From: Streptoalloteichus hindustanus | Lineage (GTDB): Bacteria; Actinomycetota; Actinomycetes; Mycobacteriales; Pseudonocardiaceae | Assembly: GCF_900129375.1 (NCBI RefSeq) | Contig: NZ_FQVN01000004.1 | Span: 496,001 to 560,000, forward strand | Length of the DNA: 64,000 nucleotides | Direction of reading: 5' to 3' | Part shown: piece by piece, positions 57,157-64,000 of the stretch | Layout of the letters: each line of letters begins with the position of its first letter | How positions within the stretch are numbered: position 1 is the stretch's first letter | Translations under genes and position numbers: made by a program | Notes under the pieces: generated by a model | What the model saw: the letters and a program-made list of their open reading frames with translations, nothing else | What the model was told of the DNA's origin: nothing | Database searches by the model: none

Positions 57157-59547
57157 TCACTTCTTGGGGTTCAGTTGGATGCGGTACTGGGCGTTCTTCT
57201 CGATCGCGGAGCGGGTGTAGAGCAGGGGGAAGTACTCGCCCTTGTTCCACTTGGGGGCGAGGTCGCGGTAGTTGGGGTCGCGGTGGTCGCCGGACTGCCC
57301 GGGGGCGTTGATGGCCTGGGCGGCGTCCCAGTTGCCGACGTCCATCACGACTCGGACGGAGGCGCCGGCGCCGCCGTCGAAGCTGTCCGGGTCGTAGTCG
57401 GACAGGTTGACGGTGTACCACGAGCCGCCGTGCGGGAGCGGGCCGACGTCGAAGGACGGCTTGGCGGAGCTGAGGCGGGCCGAGGCGGGGTGCCGGAAGG
57501 TCATCTTGTTGAGGTCGCCCCACTTCCACTTGCTGGTGTCGGCGCCGAGGAGCTTGGTGGCGTCGGCGTGGGCCTGGCCCAGCGTGGTGAGCAGGAGTTG
57601 GTCGCGCTTGGCGACGGCGTCGTCCCCGAACCAGGACTTCGGGTTCTCCAGGGCTTCCAGCATGACGGTGTAGTCGGGGTAGGAGACGAGCTCGGCGGCG
57701 TCGGCGGGGAGGACGGCCTTGGCGAAGGCCGAGCTGAGGTGGCGGGAGAACCAGATCTCGAAGAGGGTGGCCTGGGTGGAGTTGGTGTGCTCGTCGCCGT
57801 TCCAGCCGCGCAGCATCTGGAGTGCGGCGCTGGTGGCGGGGTCCTTGCTGGTCAGCGGGGCGAGCAGGGCGGTGAGTCGGCGGGCCACCAGCGAGACCCG
57901 GTCGTTCTGCAGCTTGGTGGAGTCCTCGACGGAGGTCTTGGGTTTGGCGGTGAGGACTTCCACGATCCGGTCGTGGCGGGCCGGGCCCTCCCACTCGAAG
58001 CCGAGCTTGCGCTCCTTGGCGGGGTAGTCCGCGGGCAGGGTGTAGTTGTTGGCCGTGGCGATGATGCCGGAGGCCGGGTTGCTGGTGCGGGGCAGGTCGG
58101 AGCTGGGGTGGAAGCCGTCCCACTCGTAGCGTCCGTCGCCGGGGACGGGCAGCAGGCCGTCGTGGTTGGGGCGGCGCGGCGCGAGGCCGGCCAGGGTCCA
58201 GCCGAAGTTGCCCTTGGTGTCGGCGTAGACGTGGTTGAGCGACGGCGTGCCCCAGTGGCGCAGGTTGGCGTCGAACTCCTTGGCGGTGTCGCTGCGGAGG
58301 TTGGCGATGCTGCCGAAGTAGGGCGAGGTGCCGGGCTGGAGCCAGACCGTGCGCAGGGCGTAGGCCTTGTGGTTGGTGGGGTCGGTCTTGATGACGGGGC
58401 CGTGCCGGGTGAAGGCGAGGGTCACCTCGCGGGGTTTCTCGCCGGCGACGGTGATCTTCTCGGTGTGCTCGGTGATCTTCTCCCAGCCGTTGCCGTAGCG
58501 GTAGCGGGTGGGGTCGGCGGGGTCGAGGTCGTAGACGTAGAGGTCTTCCTGGTCGATGCCGGCGATGGTGAGGCCGAAGGCGACCTTGTCGTTGTGGCCG
58601 AGGCTGATGCCGGGGGCGGCGGGTTCGCCGGCGCCGATGGCGTCGATGCCGGGGGCGGAGAGGTGGGCGAGGTAGCGCAGGGAGGGCGCGGCCTGGGCCC
58701 GGTGCGGGTCGTTGGCGACGATGGGTCGGCCGGTGGTGGTCTTGTTGGGGCCGATGACCCAGTTGTTGCTGCCCTCGCGGGCGGGGAGCCGCCGCTTGGT
58801 GCGGCGGAGGGTCTTGGTGGTGTCGCTGAAGTCGACGGACTGGGAGGCGAGGTCGTAGACGTCGAGGACGTCGTCGGGGATGGCGCAGGGGTCGAGGCCG
58901 GCGGGGACGACGGGGTCTACGTCGGGCTGGAGGCGGGTGCGGATCTTGTCGGTGCGGGGGTCGGCGGCGCAGGACATGTGGGCGCGCGCGACCTCGGAGT
59001 CGACGTTGCGGCTCAGGCCGTGGCTGCGGATGCGGACGACGTCCTCGGCGGTCCAGCGGGCGGGCCGGTGGCCGAGGCGCTGGAACTCCTCGGGCAGGGA
59101 CTTGGGGTTGTCCTCCAGCCAGGAGAGGTAGGCGTTGACGCCGTCGGCGAAGCGGGTGGCGGCGGCGCGGGCGCCGGGGCCGTAGCTGTCCCACTCCTTC
59201 TTCATGTCGCCGCGGTAGAGGAACAGGCGGGTGGCGCGGTCCTGGTCGGCGTAGTCGGGGCCGAAGGCCTCGGCGAGGCGGCCGAGGCCGCGGCGCAGCC
59301 ACAGGTCGAGTTGGAAGGTTCTGGTGCGGGCGGCGTTGAAGCCCTGGGCCAGGAAGAGGTCGTCGGTGTTGCGGGCGTAGATGTGGGGCACTCCCCAGCG
59401 GTCGACGATGAGGTTGACCGGTTGGTGGAGTCCCGGGATGGTGTAGCGCCGGTCGGGCTGTGCGCCTTCTCCGGGGGTGGCCAGTAGTGGGATGAACAGC
59501 GCGACCAACAGCGGGAGGGCTGTGGCGCGCCAGCGCCGAATGTTCAC
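57157..59547 (-). CDS. penicillin acylase family protein (Ntn hydrolase)
   Basis: 796 residues with a signal peptide at about 1-37 (TALPLLVALFIPLLATPGEGA). The alpha chain has NLIVDRWGVPHIYARNTDDLFLAQGFNAARTRTFQLDL; the spacer ends at REGSNNWVIG, where S260 becomes the N-terminal nucleophile after self-cleavage. The beta chain has NDPHRAQAAPSLRYLAHL and ANNYTLPADY. Members include penicillin G acylases, aculeacin and acyl-homoserine-lactone acylases, so the natural substrate could be an antibiotic, lipopeptide or quorum signal. GTG 59547 is weakly supported. Converges on the M14-like gene. Confidence 0.92.
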   Translation of the reverse strand: MNIRRWRATALPLLVALFIPLLATPGEGAQPDRRYTIPGLHQPVNLIVDRWGVPHIYARNTDDLFLAQGFNAARTRTFQLDLWLRRGLGRLAEAFGPDYADQDRATRLFLYRGDMKKEWDSYGPGARAAATRFADGVNAYLSWLEDNPKSLPEEFQRLGHRPARWTAEDVVRIRSHGLSRNVDSEVARAHMSCAADPRTDKIRTRLQPDVDPVVPAGLDPCAIPDDVLDVYDLASQSVDFSDTTKTLRRTKRRLPAREGSNNWVIGPNKTTTGRPIVANDPHRAQAAPSLRYLAHLSAPGIDAIGAGEPAAPGISLGHNDKVAFGLTIAGIDQEDLYVYDLDPADPTRYRYGNGWEKITEHTEKITVAGEKPREVTLAFTRHGPVIKTDPTNHKAYALRTVWLQPGTSPYFGSIANLRSDTAKEFDANLRHWGTPSLNHVYADTKGNFGWTLAGLAPRRPNHDGLLPVPGDGRYEWDGFHPSSDLPRTSNPASGIIATANNYTLPADYPAKERKLGFEWEGPARHDRIVEVLTAKPKTSVEDSTKLQNDRVSLVARRLTALLAPLTSKDPATSAALQMLRGWNGDEHTNSTQATLFEIWFSRHLSSAFAKAVLPADAAELVSYPDYTVMLEALENPKSWFGDDAVAKRDQLLLTTLGQAHADATKLLGADTSKWKWGDLNKMTFRHPASARLSSAKPSFDVGPLPHGGSWYTVNLSDYDPDSFDGGAGASVRVVMDVGNWDAAQAINAPGQSGDHRDPNYRDLAPKWNKGEYFPLLYTRSAIEKNAQYRIQLNPKK

Positions 59548-60183
59548 TTGGTTCCCCAGTTTCCCCAGGTGCCGCCGGTTGTGGGTCGGGCGGGGCGCGG
59601 CGTGCGCGCCGGTGGCCGTCACGTGCCGGCGGTGGGTGGATGTGGTCGTCGGGTGGTGCTGTGTGCGTGGTGGAGCTGCAGCGTCGGGGAATCTAGCGAT
59701 CATGGTTTGGGGGGTTGCGACTTCTTTCAGGCTGCCGACGAAAACGCCCAGTGCTGTTGGGGTGTCTGGGGGTACTGGCTGGGCCGGGGAAAGAGGTCGG
59801 GACGCGGGTGGTGGCGGGGTCGGCAGTGCCCTCTTCCTGGGGTGGAGCTGCTCTTGGGGTGCTGTGGTTCGCCGTCCGCCGCGGTTCGCCGGGTTTCGTT
59901 GGCGCGTTCGCGTGGCGGGGGTGGCCGGGTCGAGCCCGTGTGGCTGCGGCCGGTTGGTGGCGGGCCGAGTGGTGGGCGTGTCGGGCTGTGTGACGTGGGT
60001 GTGACTGGTAGTCACGCGGCTCTTGTTGTGGTGGGTGATGTTGCGGGGGGTGGCGGGTTCTGGCGCTCCCCCGCTGGTGTGGCCGCGGGTGGTGTGGGTC
60101 GCCACGCTCGGCGTGGTGGGCTTGTCCCCCGGCTTTCCGTGGGGGGTGTGGGGGCGTCGGGTCGGCGACGCCCCCGCGCGCGG
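59548..60183. other. gene-free stretch
   Basis: 636 bases between the acylase start and the stop of the TSCPD gene. The frames are low in complexity (Thr/Pro/His- or Gly/Val/Trp-rich) and lack ribosome sites. It must hold the acylase promoter. The only structure I can support is the hairpin at 60150-60175. Confidence 0.6.
60150..60175 (-). terminator. terminator hairpin of the TSCPD gene
   Basis: GGGGGCGTCG (60150-60159) pairs with CGACGCCCCC (60166-60175), loop GGTCGG, 8 bases beyond the TSCPD stop on the minus strand. Confidence 0.75.
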
Positions 60184-60615
60184 TCAGCCGACGGTGGCGT
60201 CGTGGACGATGACGGGTTGGCGCAGGAAGTCGCGGGCGAGCCGGCGCATGACGTAGTCCATGACGGAGCTGGCTCGTCGGACGTCGGGGTCGTCGGTCAT
60301 GCCGGCGGGTGAGAACCCGACGCCGGCGAACTCGTCGACGTAGCGTTCCAGCGGTACCCCGTTGCGCAGGCCGATGGACACCGCGGCGGCGAGGTTGTCC
60401 AGCAGCCCGGCCAGGGTCGAGCCGTGTTTGCCGACGTAGATGAAGATTTCCCGCAGGGTTCCGTCCTCGTGGGTGTTGGCGATCAGCTCGCCCTCCAGGC
60501 CGCCCACGGTGAAGGACAGGGTGTAGCCGAAGCGGGTGCCGTTGCGGTGGCGGGGTCGTCGCGCCCGTGGGCGGGCCGCGCTGGTCGGCGCGTTGCCCGT
60601 GGTGGTGCCGTGCAT
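60184..60615 (-). CDS. stand-alone TSCPD domain protein, like the C-terminus of NrdJ
   Basis: 143 residues. After a basic, disordered start, RFGYTLSFTVGGLEGELIANTHEDGTLREIFIYVGKHGSTLAGLLDNLAAAVSIGLRNGVPLERYVDEFAGVGFSPAGMTDDPDVRRASSVMDYVMRRLARDFL (about 28-130) matches the TSCPD domain found at the C-terminus of adenosylcobalamin-dependent ribonucleotide reductases. No catalytic domain is attached and none is nearby. In the full enzyme this region helps substrate or effector handling; a free copy may bind the reductase or nucleotides. ATG 60615 follows AGGGAA by 11 bases. Terminated by the hairpin at 60150. Confidence 0.83.
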   Translation of the reverse strand: MHGTTTGNAPTSAARPRARRPRHRNGTRFGYTLSFTVGGLEGELIANTHEDGTLREIFIYVGKHGSTLAGLLDNLAAAVSIGLRNGVPLERYVDEFAGVGFSPAGMTDDPDVRRASSVMDYVMRRLARDFLRQPVIVHDATVG

Positions 60616-60776
60616 GACCGTTGTTCCCTTTCCTGCGGCCCGAGTGGCAGGCGCGCAGTATCGGGCTGTCCGGAGGGTGGTGGTCGGCCGCCACGCCGGG
60701 GGTGTCGGGTCATCAGCCGGGTGCGGGGAAGTGGACCCGGTCGCGCGGCGGCGGCCGGTACGGACTGTGGCCGGGG

Positions 60777-61286
60777 TCAGGCGGTGACGTCGGGCAGTGC
60801 CGCGAGGTCGAGGTGGTAGCGGTCGTGGGTGGGGAAGGTCGCGACGCGGTGGAAGCCGAGCCGGCGGAGCAGGGCGACGCTGGGGAGGTTGCCGTGGGTG
60901 ACGCCGGCGAACAGGTCGGTGGCGGCCAGGTTGTCGCGTGCGTGTCGGGCCAGGGCGTGCACGGCGAGGGTGGCGATGCCCCGGCCGCAGGCGTGTTCGG
61001 CCAGCAGGTAGCCCAGCCCGTAGCGGGGTGGATCTCGGGGTACGAGGGTCGCGCTGCCCACCAGGTGGCCGGCTTCGTGGATGCCGAAGTGGTGTCGGGG
61101 GTCGCTGGCGGCGAGGGTGGCGGTGTGGTCGGCGGGTGAGGCGGTCACGATGTCGGTGTAGTCGCCGTGTCGGGTGAGGTGGGCGGTGTTGGCCGCCATC
61201 AGTGCGGCGTAGGTCGCGCCGTCGGTGGGCAGCAGGGAGCGCAGTTCCAGGCCGGGTCGCGCCGTGGCGAGTCGCACGGCACGCAT
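60777..61286 (-). CDS. GNAT family N-acetyltransferase
   Basis: 169 residues, RimJ/RimL type: LELRSLLPTDGATYAALMAANTAHLTRHGDY at the start, GLGYLLAEHACGRGIATLAVHALARHA for acetyl-CoA binding, and THGNLPSVALLRRLGFHRVATFPTHDRYHLDL at the end. Substrate unknown. ATG 61286. It is divergent from the ArsR gene at 61438, with 151 bases between. Confidence 0.88.
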   Translation of the reverse strand: MRAVRLATARPGLELRSLLPTDGATYAALMAANTAHLTRHGDYTDIVTASPADHTATLAASDPRHHFGIHEAGHLVGSATLVPRDPPRYGLGYLLAEHACGRGIATLAVHALARHARDNLAATDLFAGVTHGNLPSVALLRRLGFHRVATFPTHDRYHLDLAALPDVTA

Positions 61287-61437
61287 GCTTGCCGGTCCTG
61301 GTCGTGGTCGGCAAACGTGTTGGTGGGCGAAGACAGCGACCCGGTGGTGGCCGTCCCTGGTGGTGGCACTCGCACGGGGCGCGGGCGGGGGGATCGAGGT
61401 TCCTCGAATCGTCGGAGCGGACCCTAGACTCGGCCTG

Positions 61438-61782
61438 ATGGCCCACGACGACCCGCGATCCCCCGCCGACGCCGACGAGCAGTTGCTGGAGGTGTTCAAG
61501 GCGCTCGCCAACCCCGTGCGGCTGCAGGTGTTGCGGTGGTTGCGTGAGCCCGGGCGGCACTTCCCCGTGGAGGAGGCGTTGGCCGATCCGCGGGAGGTCG
61601 GGGTGTGTGTGAGCCACATCCAGGCCAAGACGGGTCTGGCCCAGTCGACGGTCTCGGCCTACATGGCCGCGCTCCAGCGCGCCGGGCTGGTCCGCTCCAC
61701 CCGTGTCGGCAAGTGGACGCACTACCGCCGCGACGAGGACCGCATCGCCTGGCTGGTCGAGGTGCTTGGGCGTTCGCTGTAG
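61438..61782 (+). CDS. ArsR family HTH regulator
   Basis: 114 residues, a winged HTH: LLEVFKALANPVRLQVLRWLREPGRHF, then CVSHIQAKTGLAQSTVSAYMAALQRAGLVRSTRVGKWTHYRRDEDRIAWLVEVL. There is no metal-binding Cys pair of the ArsR/SmtB kind (one Cys only, in GVCVSHI), so it probably senses something other than arsenic. TAGACT (61425-61430) ends 7 bases before ATG 61438, giving a leaderless mRNA. The next gene, an LLM protein, starts 129 bases downstream beyond a short dyad and may be its target. Confidence 0.9.
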   Translation: MAHDDPRSPADADEQLLEVFKALANPVRLQVLRWLREPGRHFPVEEALADPREVGVCVSHIQAKTGLAQSTVSAYMAALQRAGLVRSTRVGKWTHYRRDEDRIAWLVEVLGRSL

Positions 61783-61843
61783 CCATCGGCTGCCTCTCGG
61801 CCCGGTCTCTCGGTGTCGGGTGTCGACCCACCCCCCAACATCA

Positions 61844-61861
61844 TATCGACTTTATGCGATA
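61844..61861 (+). promoter_or_regulatory. dyad TATCG-N8-CGATA upstream of the LLM gene
   Basis: TATCG (61844-61848) and CGATA (61857-61861) in an AT-rich patch between the ArsR and LLM genes. The adjacent ArsR protein is the likely binder; this type of dyad around a promoter is usual for ArsR operators. Confidence 0.45.
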
Positions 61862-61911
61862 CTTCGATCTACGAGGGCGGGCGGACCGCCCCGCGCGGGT
61901 CAGGAGTGGGC

Positions 61912-62802
61912 ATGGGTGAGGTCACGGGCAGGGATCTGGGCCGGTTCGGGGTCTGGACGTTCGACTTCGAGGACCAGCCGGCGAGCCTGGTGCGGGACTC
62001 CGCCCAGGAGCTGGAGGAGCTGGGCTGGCCGGCGATCTGGGTTCCGGAGCTGCTCGGTCGGGAGGCGATGACGCACGCCGGGTTCCTGCTGTCCTGCACC
62101 GAGCGCCTCAGCGTCGTCAACGGGATCGCCCAGATCTGGGCCCGCGAGCCGCGCTGGACCCAAGGGGCGGCGCTGCTGCTGGCCGACGCCTACCCCGACC
62201 GGCACCTGCTCGGTCTCGGTGTCGGCGGCGGGCGCCCCGGAACGCGGCCGCTGCGCGCGATGAGCGAGTACCTGGACGCCATGGACGCCACCACCAGCCC
62301 CAACCCCGCGCCCCGGTCACCGGTGCGCCGCCTGCTGGCCGCCTACGGGCCCAAGATGCTGGAGCTGGCCCGCGAGCGGGCTGTCGGCGCCCACACCTAC
62401 CACGTGACGGTCGGGCACACCGCGCGGGCGCGGGAGGTGCTGGGCGCCGCCCCGTTCCTCGGGGTGGAGCAGGCGGTGCTGTTCGAGACCGACCCGCACC
62501 GGGCGCGGGAGATCGCACGCGAGCACCTGCACCTGCACCTCACCACGGAGTTCAACGTCGCCAAGTTCCTGCGCCTGGGCTACACCGAGGCCGACATCGA
62601 CGGCGGCCGGGGCAGTGACCGGCTGGTCGACGACCTGGTGGTCTGGGGCGAGCTGGACACCATCGTCGGCCGGCTGCGCCAGCACCTGGCGGCCGGCGCC
62701 GACCACGTGGGCGTCCAGGTGATCGGCATCGAGCCCGGAGCCTCGGCGATGCCCCGGTGGCGGGAGCTGGCCGAGGCGCTGCTCCCCCGCCCCACCGCCT
62801 GA
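61912..62802 (+). CDS. LLM class F420-dependent oxidoreductase
   Basis: 296 residues, TIGR03620-like. LGRFGVWTFDFEDQPASLVRDSAQELEELGWPAIWVPELLGREAMTHAGFLLSCTERLSVVNGIAQIWAREPRWTQGAALLLADAYPDRHLLGLGVGGG covers the first half of the barrel; LELARERAVGAHTYHVTVGHTARAREVLGAAPFLGVEQAVLFET follows. Such enzymes use F420H2 or FMN. ATG 61912 has AGGAG. Probably controlled by the ArsR gene upstream. Substrate unknown. Confidence 0.88.
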   Translation: MGEVTGRDLGRFGVWTFDFEDQPASLVRDSAQELEELGWPAIWVPELLGREAMTHAGFLLSCTERLSVVNGIAQIWAREPRWTQGAALLLADAYPDRHLLGLGVGGGRPGTRPLRAMSEYLDAMDATTSPNPAPRSPVRRLLAAYGPKMLELARERAVGAHTYHVTVGHTARAREVLGAAPFLGVEQAVLFETDPHRAREIAREHLHLHLTTEFNVAKFLRLGYTEADIDGGRGSDRLVDDLVVWGELDTIVGRLRQHLAAGADHVGVQVIGIEPGASAMPRWRELAEALLPRPTA

Positions 62803-62809
62803 CCTGACG

Positions 62810-62833
62810 GCGCCCCCCCGGCCGGGGGGGCGC
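62810..62833. terminator. bidirectional terminator hairpin
   Basis: GCGCCCCCCC (62810-62819) pairs with GGGGGGGCGC (62824-62833), loop GGCC. It touches the stop codon of the minus-strand gene and lies between convergent genes. Confidence 0.8.
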
Positions 62834-64000
62834 TACCCGTCGCGGTGTTCGACCACCACCCCGCCGCGCCCGGGGACGTGACGGGCCAGGTCGGTGAGGA
62901 ACCGGTCGACGTCCAGGGCGGTCTCGGGCGGGCGCACCCCCGGCGCGGCGGGGATGCCGTCGAGCAGTTGGGCGAGGCCGAGCGCCAGGGGGACGGCGGT
63001 GGCCGTGGCCATGTCGTGGGCCAGGAACGCGGAGGCGCCGGGCAGGTGCGCCAGCACGGTGCGACGCCGGCCCCGCCGCGTCCCGGTGGCCACGGCGAAG
63101 AACGGGGGCAGCGAGCGGGGTCCGGCGAAGCGGTGCAGGCGGCGCAGGGAACGCGCCATGCGGCGCGCCGACGGCGCGGCCAGGGCGGCCGCCGCGGTGG
63201 CGGGGGTGAGTCGACCGGCGTCGAGGTCGCGGCGCAACACGTCCAGGTAGGCCGCGGTGGTCGGGGTGACGACCATGAGCGTCGTGGCGTGGCCGGTGGG
63301 CCGGTAGCTGCGGCCGAGGGTGAGCGGTTCCGGGTGGCCGACGGTGTAGGCGGTGCCCCGGCGCCCACCCGGCAGCCTCAGGGTGACCGGCCGCAGCGGG
63401 GGTCGCCGCCGCCCTACGCCGTCCTCGACGACGGGGATCTCTCCGCTGATCTGGTGCATCCAGTGCAGCAGCGCGGCGCCGGGCCGGGCGGGCGGGCCGA
63501 GTGGTGTCCCGGCCGCCCGGCCCGGCGCGCGGGGGACGTCGACCGGCCAGGCGGTGTGGAGGTCGTGGACGGCGTCGAGGTCCCGGACGGCGCGGGCGGC
63601 CAGCAGGTTGCTGAGGCCGGGGCTGGCGCCCACGCCGACCACGGCCCGCACGCCGGCCGCGCGGGCCGCGCCGTCCAGGTCGAGCATGTCGAGGGTGGGT
63701 TCCCCGTCGTCGCAGACGTCCAGGTAGTGGGTGCCGGTGTCGATGGCGGCGCGCAGCACGGTGGGTCCGTGCCGGTAGAAGGGGCCGGCGGTGTTCAGGA
63801 CGACGTCGGCGTCGGTCAGCGCGGCGCGCAGGGCGGTGGGATCGCCGATGTCGACCCGCCGGGCCTGGGCCGGGGTTCCGTTCGCCCTGATCTGGCCGGC
63901 CAGTCGGTGGGCGGCGGCCAGGTCGCGGTCGGCCACCTCGATCCGCCGCACGCCGGGCAGTGCCGCGGCGAGGCGGGCCGCCGCCGCGCCCACGGCGCCT
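62833..64000 (-). CDS. saccharopine dehydrogenase-like NAD(P)-binding protein, 5' end outside window
   Basis: 386 or more residues; the frame is open to the window edge. The visible start GAVGAAAARLAAALPGVRRIEVADRDLAAAHRLAGQI is the second half of a Rossmann GxGxxG site, whose first Gly lies beyond the edge. TDADVVLNTAGPFYRHGPTVLRAAIDTGTHYLDVCDDGEPTLDMLDLDGAARAAGVRAVVGVGASPGLSNLLA is characteristic of the saccharopine dehydrogenase/trans-acting enoyl reductase group. Substrate unknown. A GTG at 63993 is not the true start, because it lies inside the cofactor motif. Confidence 0.8.
   Translation of the reverse strand, partial: GAVGAAAARLAAALPGVRRIEVADRDLAAAHRLAGQIRANGTPAQARRVDIGDPTALRAALTDADVVLNTAGPFYRHGPTVLRAAIDTGTHYLDVCDDGEPTLDMLDLDGAARAAGVRAVVGVGASPGLSNLLAARAVRDLDAVHDLHTAWPVDVPRAPGRAAGTPLGPPARPGAALLHWMHQISGEIPVVEDGVGRRRPPLRPVTLRLPGGRRGTAYTVGHPEPLTLGRSYRPTGHATTLMVVTPTTAAYLDVLRRDLDAGRLTPATAAAALAAPSARRMARSLRRLHRFAGPRSLPPFFAVATGTRRGRRRTVLAHLPGASAFLAHDMATATAVPLALGLAQLLDGIPAAPGVRPPETALDVDRFLTDLARHVPGRGGVVVEHRDG

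Noticed and set aside
59560-60105. N-terminal extension of the penicillin acylase to 982 residues
   Set aside because: The added part is Thr/Pro/His-rich and precedes a perfect signal peptide, so the start at 59547 is preferred.
1-64000. CRISPR arrays, rRNA and tRNA genes
   Set aside because: No regularly spaced repeat with unique spacers, and no tRNA cloverleaf or rRNA sequence was recognised by reading; a dedicated search would be needed to exclude a tRNA fully.

Overview
The window is high-GC DNA with short intergenic gaps, many GTG starts and several promoters that place a -10 box 6-9 bases before the start codon (leaderless mRNAs). Gene content (Ku with two LigD-type proteins, F420/deazaflavin enzymes, DUF2631, PadR/TetR/MerR-controlled exporters and oxidoreductases, secreted trefoil and crystallin-like proteins) fits a filamentous actinomycete, most likely of the Pseudonocardiales. 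I saw no rRNA, tRNA, CRISPR array or intact insertion sequence.

Layout. 0-5 kb: the end of an unknown protein, a zinc-ribbon/coiled-coil protein, a RidA protein, a decayed DUF1772/TetR pair and a methyltransferase-like protein. 5-24 kb: a string of small regulator-plus-target units (TetR/MFS, LysR/MFS, GlxA/DJ-1, VOC/PadR, MerR/SDR, TetR/small membrane protein), several with readable operators, interleaved with an amidohydrolase, a lincosamide-nucleotidyltransferase-like protein, a secreted serine hydrolase, an agmatine-deiminase-like protein coupled to a kinase-fold protein, and an erythromycin-esterase-like protein. 24-37 kb: methyltransferase, hydrolase/P450 pair, UMF1-type MFS, MOSC protein, a broken gene, a glycerophosphodiesterase, a second zinc-ribbon protein followed by a PAS-PAS-GGDEF-EAL protein, VOC and SRPBCC proteins, a 34-residue peptide gene between two hairpins, GNAT, and a nitroreductase-hemerythrin fusion. 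37-45 kb: about 1 kb without genes, a secreted ricin-type protein, a polysaccharide deacetylase, DUF2631, the end-joining cluster ku-ligD(PE-ligase)-ligD(polymerase), and an Fsr-like exporter divergent from an AraC regulator. 45-52 kb: a DNA polymerase I-like protein, an unknown protein, a tyrosine recombinase, an aminotransferase, a PNPOx/F420 protein and a luciferase-like monooxygenase.

52.1-53.2 kb is a gene-free kilobase holding what I read as the chromosomal dif site (52880-52907). The strand composition flips around it: the + strand is A/C-rich to the left and G/T-rich to the right, whichever strand is coding. A second perfect inverted repeat with the same 11-6-11 layout lies 605 bp to the left, and a short TGTCA repeat array lies to the right. 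Together these mark a probable replication terminus.

53.2-64 kb: a membrane-anchored HTH protein with a trefoil-like extracellular part, divergent from a crystallin-like secreted protein across an array of seven CCGGAC sites; a VOC protein; an M14-like protein lacking its first zinc ligand; a penicillin acylase family enzyme; a stand-alone TSCPD domain like the C-terminus of B12-dependent ribonucleotide reductase; GNAT; ArsR and a luciferase-like protein; and a saccharopine-dehydrogenase-like protein cut by the window edge. Most regulators sit next to the gene they probably control. Almost every convergent gene pair is separated by a long perfect hairpin.
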